64,000 nucleotides of DNA from Anodontia alba (lineage: Eukaryota; Mollusca; Bivalvia; Lucinida; Lucinidae), in the NCBI GenBank assembly GCA_964016985.1, contig OZ024823.1, positions 25,198,095 to 25,262,094 of the forward strand, in the 5' to 3' direction. This document shows positions 31,920 through 43,900 of the stretch, in pieces. The position numbers and the translations under genes were made by a program. Below the pieces are notes generated by a model. The model had not been told where the DNA came from. It was given only the letters and a program-made list of their open reading frames with translations, and did no database searches. Numbering within the stretch: position 1 is the stretch's first letter; every line of letters begins with the position of its first letter.

Positions 31920-34900
31920 GTAAATTCACAGAAATTAAATTCAGTTGTTAAGAAATGGGTGGGGTATTTTGGTAATTTTAACATGTTTATTAAAGACACA
32001 GGTGCCTGGTTTTATATAACTGAATAATTTAGAACAGTATAATATATGAAACACTGTAACATCAGTATTTAGAAAAACAAAAACCACATACTTGATTAGT
32101 TTGACTCAATAATGTTTATCTGGAATTGAGTAAAGAATGCTGGTTCCCTAAATATTTTGATAGACGGTGGCTAGTTAGCAAAAAAGTGTCTTTCTACATT
32201 CGAATGTGAGATGCCTTATCATATTTATAATGCCTAGATGTGAATGTTTCATTTAGGCCAAACTAAAGTAGATTGTGCATTAGATGGCACACCCACTGGC
32301 TGTTGATCAGCAATATATATCATAATAGTCCAGATCCCCACCCACTCAATTATCAGTATAGACATGGCGGATAACCTTACTCAATCACAGGTTGCGATTT
32401 TGCTGCTTCCTAGTTCTGAAACACTTTTCGCTAAGGCGTCACTTAGCCATTTTTTAGAACTAATGTCAACCGAAGATATTCCGGTACAAGGAACCACGTC
32501 AGCTACAGATGCGAGAGAAAATCGATTGTGTCCTTTGTTCACAGTCTGGTACAGAATCTCGGCCACCCTGCTAAACAATCAAACTGAACACAGGTTTATA
32601 AGGTGTTTTTTGATTGGTCAAAATTGCCTGCTTGGATTGTGTCAACAACAAGAAGAATGTTTCTCCGCAAAGTCAGTGGAGGAAATCTACCAATTAACAG
32701 TACAGCTGGCGACATTGAATGAGCAGCATTTTTTGCAGAGGAAAATATTTTAGATGGGCATAATATTGTATTGACTGGCCAAGCTACAACAGGCTAAACT
32801 TTCTTGCTAAAAGACGAAACCGCCTGAGACGAATCCTCTTGATGCGAAACTCTCCAAATCATAATTTTTTATAAACAAATCGTTTCTAGTATGAAACTTC
32901 TTTAAATGGGAGGATCTTTATATCATATGAATTTTATACCGTACCATTGGATTATATCATGAGAATTTTCCATTTAAGATAGAGTTTAATTATGAAATGT
33001 TCCAATAATGCTTTTACAGTTATTTTAATCTAATTTTCTTCTTCGTGTTATCGAGGTTTCATCTTTCTTCAAATATATCATCCAATCAAACAACAGCTTA
33101 CGAAACTGAGTTTTTCCATACAGGGTGGACAAGATTCTGTGTCAGCAAGGGAAACGATTGATTTTCTCTTGCATCTGTAGCTGATGCTATTCCTCGTTCT
33201 GACATTTTCTGTTGACATTAGTTCTACAAAACGGCTAAGTGACGTCTCGGCGAAAAGTGTTTTAGAGCTAGGAAACAGCAAAGTAATAATCCGTGTCTGA
33301 GTAGGGTTATCCACCATATTTATATTCGTGCTTGCATTAAGGGAAGTCTGGGAGTCAGAGACTCCCAAAAATAGCCCTTGGACTTCCAAAAATCAATGCC
33401 AGGAAGTCTGGGACTCCCAGCTTTTAAAAGATATTTAGTCATTTATAACAAAAATTTAGATTGAATTTATGTGTTATTTAGCTTAAGAATGGCGGTTTTA
33501 CTCCATAAATGAGAGTTCAAGAATATTGAAGTTGAATTTCTGAAAGTGAGTGAAAAAAATTGATCACCAGGACTTCCAGATATTGGAGCTAGGAAGTCCT
33601 GGGACTTCCTGATTTTGACAGTTAGTGCAAGCACTGTATATTGATAATTGAGTGGGTGGGGGTCTGGACTATTATATGATATATATTGCTGATCAACAGC
33701 CATTGGGTACACCATTTCAAATCCCCACACTCCATGCTAGTGTTGCTCTAGCACATCTTTACCATGCACGGAGGTCATGTACATCTCATACACCTCTACC
33801 ATGGCATGTGGGAAAGTCATGCACCAAGTTTGGTTTACTTTTGCCCAGTAGTATAGCCTGGAAGATGGACAGACAGATGCAAAAAGGCATCCACAATATC
33901 CACATTTTTTTTTTATTTTTTATTAAGTGTGGGGATAAAAATGTGTGTTTAGGGCAGCCCTACCCTACTGAATTTTCTTGGTGAAACCTAGCATTTTTTT
34001 TTTTTTTTCGCATGTTTTCTCCTAAAGAAAAAAAAGACGTAACTGGAATAAAATATTTATGCTAAATACATTGTATTTGAACAAGATCAAACTGCTAACA
34101 TTACTTCTGATTATATCAATACTTTTTAGGCACATCACAGGGTAGTCAACAGACTTGATAAAATTGTATGTTAATTGTGCTGCAGAGTCCAAATACATTT
34201 GGTAATTATGGTGTATTTCTGTATACCAAGATGAAAAAATAATATGAATTTAGGCACTGCCTAGAAACTGGTATGGCAATTGCTTCAGTTAGCCGAAGAG
34301 TGTTATTGTTGTTGATGCAGGGCAGGGTCACAATCTGTAATGATGCAGATGAAAAAAAACACTATACTGGTTCTATTTTTTATTGGATTCCCATCCAATG
34401 TTACCTTGATTAGTTATTCGTTTCCAATGAGCGTCTCTTTAACGTTGACCAACATTTTTGAAGTAGTCAAGAATAAATAATTATATTTTTTAAATGCATT
34501 ATGTAGCTTTAAAATTTCTGCAGTTGCTTCAATTAATGAATGGAAGTTAAACAAGTGTGTGTAGGAAAATTGTGTATGAAAATGATTTCCATAACACAGT
34601 GTCAGAATCCAACTGGTCCTATAGCTTTTCGGATTATCTGGGGTCAAAAACTAGGTCATCAGGTCAGATCAAAGGAAAACCTTGTTAACACTCTAGAGGT
34701 CACATTATTGAAGTACTCAATTATCATGAATCTTGCTTAAAATGTTTGCCTTGATGGTTCCTAAGTTGAGTTCGAAAATGGACCACTTAGGGTCAAAAAC
34801 TAGGTCACCAGACTAAATCAAATTAAGATCTTATTAACACTCTAGAAGTCACATTTTTGAAGTTATCATCATGAATCTTGCTCAAACTGTGTATCTTGAT

Positions 34901-37900
34901 GATTTCTAGGTCAAGTAATAAAAAACTAGGTATTTTAAGGCAAAATTTCACAGTCCAGTGACTCCATTAAGTTTTTCCATTTGCTTCACTTTCTTAGTAA
35001 CTACAGCAATGGTACTTGGCACATGCATAGCAGTATACATTGTACATATTAGCGTGACCTTGAATGCAGTCTTCCATATTTGACCACAAGCTATATTTCA
35101 TAGGCCTTTGACTTTGTTTTCTTTTTTAGGCCAGTTTTTCAGTAACTATTGGTCTTACAGCATGTGAAGAGTAGCATGACCATGAATGCAGTCATCCAAA
35201 TTTTGACTGACCTTATTCCTTGATCCACTGAACTTGATAAGTTTTTGCATATAGGTCAGCTTCTCAGTAATTGTTGATCCTACAGCCAGTAATACTTGGC
35301 ATATGCGTACATCTTAGCATGACCACTTGTGTACAGTCATCTATATTTGATCTTGACCTATATTTCACAGTCCATTAGGCATGCTACATTGTCTTAGTTG
35401 TTAATGTAATCATCAAGAATCTTGATCAGAATATTTGTCTTGATCATTTCTAGGTCAGCTTCTCTAAGTGCTATTGTTAGTTTTTAATACAAAGTATGAA
35501 AGAGCTGTTCTACTGCCCTGAGCATCAGTGTCTCACAAAAAACTATTGATGTTTTATGTTAAAGTTTTTACAAAACGAAGAGTCCCAGTTCTGAATATTT
35601 GGATGGTTTTAGTTAATACTAGAATTAATGATAGATACTTGCCACACTTGTAAACCATATAGGGTACATTTTAGTTCTGGGCCCAGTTGTTCAAAGCATC
35701 GTTAGCTTAACGAGCTCGTTAAGGGTCATTTCGTTAACTGTTTTAGCGGATTCAATATACAATACTCTGTTATTTTTTGCTGAAAAAATGTGAGTAGCTT
35801 TTGCACTGCAAAAGCTGCTCACATTTTTTCAGCAAAAAATATCAGCATATTTGCGTATCACTCGATTTAAATTTTAACGAATCGTTAACTAATGACATCG
35901 TTAGTTTTGAACAACTGGGCCCTGAATGTTTGTTGTCATAATCATGTTTATAATATTTCTGTTTTTCAGGGAGCTGAATATGGACAGCAAGTTTATTATT
36001 CAAATGCATGGACAGAAAACAACCATAACCAATTTGAAGGTGATTGATTTTATGCACTTTTTCATGTTTTAGGGAAAATGATCAAATAAATAGCATGATG
36101 CCAGATAAAAAGGGGAGCCACATAAATATTTTACACATTTCTCTACAAAAATATATGATGTGGTAGACTGGTCAGGGGTCATCCTAGAGGGCGATTTGGG
36201 AGAAAAAGTCTTCCTAAGCTGGCTGACTTCTCCCTGTCTTGAGCTGACGGAGAAGTGAAAATGTATAGAATGTATAGGGAAATCCAAAATTTGCACCTAA
36301 ACTTCTCCCTGAAATCCTGAAATTGTTGCAAAACTTCTCCCTCTCTGAAAGCTCCAGGATGACCCCTGCTGGTAGTCCACATTGTTAATATATACATATG
36401 GTAAATGTCCTAAAATTTGTACACCAAAGTGTCTGACAAAATGGCATATGCAAACAGTGCAGACCCAGATCATACCTCCTCTAGAAGCAGTCTGAACGTA
36501 GTTTACACTGTTTGCCATTCCACCAAGTATTTTGAGAACTGTTTGCCATTCCACCAAGTATTTTGAGAACTGTTTGCCATTCCACCAAGTATTTTGAGAA
36601 ACAACTTCATTAAAAGCAAGATTTAGGCAAAAAAGTATGGAATAAAGTGTTCGAAATTTTACGACATTTGCTGTATATATTAGTGCTTACAAATATCACA
36701 TTGTTTGTTATGAGGTCAGTTTGTCTGAATACTCGCATTTTTTTTTTTCAGCAAGAATATAGGGGTATATACCATATTTAATGACAAAAGTTTTAACGAT
36801 ATATTAACTGAGTACATTATTAGTTTTGAACAACTGGGCCCAGAAGTGTGCAACACTGCTGAAGCCTGAAGCTGGCAATGAGCCAAACTGCTGCAGTATG
36901 AGACTGGATGGCATTGCTTGTTACACACTTCGCGTTTCATTTACTTCTGCAGTGTTCTCACTAGGATGTTGAACATAGGAGTCCCAATTCATTTTCATCA
37001 AGACATAGAGTCCCACTGTGTAATATTATTAAATCTGTCTGGGAAAGAGGAGTCCCACCTGCCAAAACAAGAGTCCAGGACTACATATTTGGAGTTAATG
37101 ACCCTGTTTCAGGTACTGTTTATTGCAAAGTATCACAGTATCCCAGTAATCCTGACTGGATGTAGCTCCAGATAAGGTTTTCTTTGGGGGTGAGGGGGGG
37201 GGGGGGGTCCACAAAGTTCTAATATTTTTCTTATTTCTCTGTGAAAACATATGTTGTGGGTACTCATTAGAAGTGCCCTTAAAGAGACACTTCTAATGAG
37301 TACCCACAACATATGTTTTCATGTTTCTCTGAGGCACTTCTAATGAGTACCCACAACATAAGTTTTCAAGGAGAAATTAGAAAACAGTTATGTGGATACT
37401 CCCTCTTATCTGAAGCTATATAATATAATAGGCATTTGAATTTCCAGAGATGCCCAAATAACCAGGGCCCAGTTATTCAAAACGTAACAATGTTGTTAGT
37501 TAACATATCGTTAAATCTTTGATCATCAAATATGGCATATATGCTTATATTTTTTCAGCAAAAATACATGTGAATCAGATATTGTACTTACTAGAATACA
37601 TGTAGTTAACATTTTGACCACGAATGAGCTTGTTAAGCAAATAGTGCTTTGAACAACTGGGCCCAGTTTTCTTGTGATAAGTACCTTAGGAGAGTGTGTT
37701 TTCAGGTATATAATAGCAGTGAATATTCAAATCATCAAGTGAAGCCACACAGACCAATAAGTGTGTTTAATATATACCAGTATATTTGATAGTATTCAGT
37801 GATTCATTTATTGCCATGCTGAATAAATTAAGATACACGCCCACTTCTAATTTTCAGCCAATCAGATTACTTGATCCAGGTTGGTGATACAAATTCACAT

Positions 37901-40900
37901 ACATGTACATGTACTTAATTACAAACAGTACAGATCCAGATCAGTTGGCTTCTGAAGAAGCCAGCTGATCTGGATCTAAACTGTTTGCAAAGGCAGAACA
38001 TATCTGGGTTCAGCAGGACTAGGATTAAGCAGGCAGCAAAGATTCTTATCAGACTGCACAGATGTTTGGGCAGATCTGGGCTTTGGCAGTCTGCATAGAC
38101 CTGAAGGCACATTTCACATGGCATGGCCCCTGTATTTTCAGGTAGCAGAAGGCCACAATGAGGGTGACAGTTTCCGAGAGGCTTTGCGAAACAAAGATTT
38201 CACCTTTGATTTCTCCTTTTGGACAGTGGACAGAGAGGACAAGGAAAGATACCATTGTCAGGAAACAGTAAGTCTTTATATTGCAGGTAGATAAGATTTT
38301 TTTAGAGGAAAACAGTTCTGGTAATTTTTATTATTTCTACTCATAGCTACAGATAAGAGTGGGTATCCACATAATATTTTTCTTATTTCTCGATGAAAAC
38401 ATATGTTGTGGGTACACATTAGGAGTGCCTCACTGAGGCTCTTCTAATGAGTACCCACAACATATGTTTTTGTTGAGAAATAAGAAAGATATCAGCATTT
38501 TTTGGATGAAAAAATGCCTTATCTGTTGCTATGTCCACTTTCAAATTTATGTTAACTATCTCTGCATGTATAGTGAGATATCACGACTTCTGTTTACTTT
38601 GAGGAAGAACAGACTGAATCATCATCACCAGTTTTGATTAACATGCTGGTACAGGGGCAACATCCCCATCAGTGGGCCCCTTTCCAGGTAGCTGGCTGGC
38701 TGCCTGACAGATCACACCAGATCTTCAGGTGTGTCTATCATGAGCGTCGATAGTCGTGAGCTTCCACTCTCTGTGATCCCTACCTGGCACCCTTCGGCCC
38801 CGAAATCCTAGTGGAGCACTGTGCATCCATAGCTCCTGATAATTTTTTTTTAACAGAAAAGTGTCCATATTTTTATTCTTATTTTTCCATGAAAACGTAT
38901 GCTGTGGGTACTGGTTAGAAGTAAATAAGCATACGAAATAAGAAAAATTTTATGTGAATACCCTCCCTTATCTGGAGCTAGGTGTATCCATTCACTTTCA
39001 GTAGCCGGCCTCGGTGGCTTAGTTGGATGCGCGTCCCACTGGATTCCAGGAGGTCACGGGTTCGACCCCCGTCGAGGTCGGCAACATTCTTTCGTGAAGA
39101 TTGATAATGAAATAATTTTCTACAATCATTCTCTCCCTTCCGCTGATTCAAGAAGGGCAGTTGTCAGTTTCTGGCGAAAGAATGTGCACAATACTGATTA
39201 ACCGCATAGAGGACTAAGCCTGTCCAGTAAACGTGTGGTTAGGTAAACTGACCAAGCTCGAAATGACCCATTTGGGTTGACAGGGCCGTCAAACCTCAGT
39301 GCAAACAATTCACTTTCAGTATCACCATTGGATTATTTATTTAAATTTCCAGGTATACAAGGCTCTAGGTGTAGATGTTGTTGACTCTGGCTATGAAGGG
39401 TACAATGCCTGTGTGTTTGCCTATGGACAAACTGGCAGTGGTAAAACATACACCATGATGGGACCTCATGTAAGTACTGGGCCCGGTTGTTCAAAGCATC
39501 GTTAGCTTAACGAGCTCGTTAAGGGTCATTTCGTTAACTGTTTTAGCGGATTCAATATACAATATTCTGATATTTTTTGCTGAAAAAATGTGAGTAGCTT
39601 TTGCACTGCAAAAGCTACTCACATTTTTTCAGCAAAAAATTTCAGCATATTTGCGTATCACTCGATTTAAATTTTAACGAATCGTTAACTAACGACATCA
39701 TTAGCTTTGAACAACTGGGCCCTGGTTTTTAATTTACAAAATGTTGTTTTCCATATTACAAGGTGAAACAAAGGAGTATCCATCAATCAGCAGCTGCATT
39801 TGGCTCAGTTGCAGTGCTGTTAAATTCTATGCTGTTTTAAGTTTTGTTTTTACTGAACAGATTAGAAAAGATAAAAGGGGCAGATAGATTTTAATTTATA
39901 TTTTTCCACAAGAACATAAAAAGTGGCTTTAAAGCACAAAAAAAAATAAATTTGTAGCAGACGACGTTCTAATAAAAAATATCCTCAGAGAAAAAAATGC
40001 CTTTTAGTTGAAATGTCAAGACTTGTTTATCTGAAAAAAAAAAATGAAGAAAAAAAATCAAAATGCAGTCTGCTGCAGTTGTGATTGCTGCTTTAAGGGT
40101 TATTTGTTGCAAGGTCTTTTAAGAACACATCAATGAGTTGAACATCATGTGAGGTACTAATATAACATGTAGGCAGGTAGAAAAAAATAAAACTGCATAT
40201 GATAAAGCTGTGTAAATGCACATGGCTAACAATTCCACATTGACTGATTCTGTGAATGGCTGAAGGGAAGTAACTCAAGTATTTAAACATTGGAAGAAAA
40301 AAATGTATTCTTCATAGCTCCAGATAAGGCACCTTTTTCAACCAAAAGTTTTGATATTTACTAATCTCTCCACTAAACATGTTTCTGGTACTCAGTGCCT
40401 CACCGAGGTGCTTCTAATGAGTTCCCAGAAGGTATGCTTTTGTGCAGATAAGAAAAACTATTTACCTGATACCTCATCTTATCTACAGCTATGACAGTTT
40501 GATTCTTGGTGTTTTGGGTCTATGTAGAAGAGATGTTGTGTGTCTCATGTCAAAAATACTTTTTTTGTGTGTAATTTTGCCATTTTTGGATACATTTTAG
40601 CACAGGGCAAAACCTGCTTACAAGGACAAGAACTTTCCTACATATAAAATTGTTTTTTGTTTTTTTTGTTTTTTTTTTGTTTTTTTTTGGTAAAATCTAC
40701 TTGGTTAAATAAATATTGTACTGTAATGTAAAATCTTGATCAAAAAAGCAAAAAAAAAAAAAAAAAAAACGAAAAAGAAAGAAAAACATAGAAAAAATGT
40801 CCAAATCAGGTAACCCTACCTCCACTTTAACCTTTACCACTCTCTGGATTGATTCAGCAGATGACAAACTGGTGATCTTGTTATTATTTTTACTAAAAAG

Positions 40901-43900
40901 CAGGATTTGGCATTTCATGCAAATTATCTGCTTTGGAGACAATTTGCATGAAATGTCAAATCCTGTTTTCTGGGGAAAATATGAAAAAAATATTTCAAAA
41001 TGTCATCTGCTGAAAAAAATGCTAACACCGAGCAGACTTTTTAATTTTTTAAGAAGTTTAGTGTTTTCACAGGGCCATTTAGTATTTTAGAGTTACATGC
41101 TCCTGTGTCATGAACTCCTTTTGTGATAAGCATAGTAAAGCTGTACACTGTGTAGTTTGATACAGTCAACCCTCTTTATACTGACACTCGACACAACGAC
41201 AAAATTCATTATAATGACAATTTGAATGTCACAAGACCTCTGCTCAAGAGGTGATAGTTAATGAGAAATTATGCAAGACTGTTTTTCAAGCAACATATGT
41301 TTTGGATATTTGTTAGAATCATCTCAGTGAGGTGATTCTAACAAATATCCAAAACATTTGTTCTATGAGGAAATAACAATTAAACAAGAAGGTCTTTCTT
41401 AAATATCATTCTGGCCATTAAGGATTCTTAAAAACAGCAAATTCATTTTAATGGCAACATCTTTGGGAACAAATGCTGCAGTTGTAATGCAGGTTCACTG
41501 TATATACCTTAAATAATCAAAATTACTTATATTTCCAGGAAGATCAAGGCCTCATACCAAGGATTTGTCAGGTAACTATTGTCTGCTCTATATGTGTGCT
41601 GTATTTATCCAAAACACAGTGTAGACCAGATCAGATGCAACAGAATGTCTACACTGTCACACGTCCAGCAAGTTTTAGACATATCAGCAGGAAGGGGAAT
41701 GGACTTGTTAAATTTTAGGATAACTGTGGTAAGGGGTTGAGATGTCGAAAACATTAAAGGTGAATATGGTACGATAGTATACATTGTGCTGTACTGATTT
41801 AAAGATTCTTGACCCTTATCCTGCTGAATAAATTAAGATGTCATGCCCATTTCTAGTTTTCAGCCAATCAAATTACTTGATTCAGATTGTTGATATAAAT
41901 TCACATACTTAATGGCAAACAGTGCAGATCCAGATCAGTTGACTTCTTCAGAAGCCATCTGATCTGGATCTACACTGTTTGCAAAGACAGGACATATACG
42001 GGTTCAGCAGGACCAGGGTTAATGAGGCACTTCTTATAAATAGTATCTACAACATGGAGAAATGAGAAAAAATGTCAATAGTTTTCTGTTGTCATAAAAC
42101 ACCTTACAATGTTCAGATTCAAAAAACAAAATCTGCAAATACGTGTTTTCCCATGTATGCAGCATTTTCACACTGCAGTGAGATCTGAATATTGTGAATA
42201 CAAGAACATCTGGTGTATTACAGGTTTTCAGATGTGTTACGTCCTTAGTGGATGAGTTTCACTCAGATTCCAGTTGGCATATGACAAATAGTGGAGCATG
42301 CATCACAGCTTCAGATAAGATGCCTTTTTATGCCCCCCTCCCCTGGCCTGCCGAAGGCAGGAGTGGGGCATATAGCATTTTGCCGTGATGTTACATCCGT
42401 ACCTGCATAGTTCTCAACCAGAGTCTAACAAATGTTACAGCTTACATTAAGTTTACATGCAAGTTTACCTGCATATTTACATTCACGTTTACATCCAAGT
42501 TGCTCATAACTTTGATACCTTTTAGGCTACAAAGTTGAAATTTGGTATGATATTTACCAAGACCAAGGCCTTAGACTTCATGGCCCTGGGCAGGGTCAGA
42601 ATGGGGTGGGTCAAAGGAAATGGCCATATGGGCAAAGGTCAAAGGGCAGAGGCATCTGTGTACTTTAGACGCACATCTAGTTTTGAACAAAATTATTGTT
42701 ATTTGCCTTATATCTCTTTGAAAATATATGTTGTAGGTTCTCATTCGAAGAGGTGCTTCCAATGAGAGCCCACAAGATATATTTTTGAGTGGAGAAATAA
42801 GACAAGTACTTATCTGTTATATAGATACCCCTCTTATCTGGAGGTATGAATGCATTGGTTTGATACATGCATCATTGTCCCATTTGATACATCCATCACT
42901 GTCCCATTTGATACATGCACCATTGTCCCATTCGTATCAAATACACAAAAAGATTTTAATTTCTTGTAAATTTTTATGATAATATTTGACAAATATACCA
43001 CAATGTCTTTATTATATGATTGCTGGGATCCAAAATGAAAACAGTGTTAGCTAAACAACCTTGTTGTATCCAAACAAAAATGTATAGATTATATAGAAAA
43101 TTGACCATAAATGGTCATTTTTCTATAAAATCTATACATTTTTCTTGTGTGTTGTAGCCAAATAAAAATTTCTAGATTATAAAGAAAAATGACCATAAAT
43201 GGTCATTTTGAAAAATGACCATAAATGGTCATTTTTCTATATAATCTATACATTTTTGTTTGGATACAAAACTTTTGTAGTCCATCGTTAAACCACCTTA
43301 TATCCAAATCGTTTTGTAATAAACCTAATAGTGTTAGAAAGAGGCTCCAGTGTATACAGGCATAGATTAATTATTTCTATTTCTGACACTTCTGTGTGTA
43401 TATTTTTCAGGAATTATTCAACAGAATGACAGATGAAAGTACCAGATACAGAACTGAAGTCAGGTATTTATAAACTATCACATCAACTGAAATATCCTGT
43501 CATACAAACTAAACTAAACCCTGTTCCTGCTGAACCTGGATATACCCCACCTTTGCAAACAGTGTAAATCCAAATCTGTTGGCTTTTTCAGAAGCCAGCT
43601 GATCTAGATTGGCACTGTTTCTGGCGAAAGAATGTGCACAATGCTGGTTAACCGCTTAGAGGACTAAGCCTGCCCAGTAAACCTGTGGTTAGGTAAACTT
43701 ACCGCGCTTGACATAACCCCATTGGGTTGACTGGGCCGTAAAACCTCAACACAAAACAAAAAAAGATTGGCACTTTCTGTCATTTAGTATGTGAATTTAT
43801 AGCAACAATCTGGATTAAGTTATCTGATTGGCTGACAATTAGAAGTGGGCGTGGCATCTTAATGTATTCAGCATGACAAGGGCAAGAGAGTTTTGTTTAC

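Noticed and set aside
31782..32027. 81-residue frame overlapping kinesin exon 1 in another frame
   Set aside because: The kinesin frame from the ATG at 31873 has clear homology and a donor at 31919; this frame has neither homology nor splicing support.
32364..32753. 129-residue frame as an independent gene
   Set aside because: It lies in one arm of an inverted-repeat element within intron 1, the other arm is disrupted, and no family was recognised. Kept as a finding rather than as a CDS.
39004..39090. Possible tRNA gene
   Set aside because: A- and B-box-like sequences are present but they head a dispersed SINE with a target-site duplication and copies elsewhere in the window.
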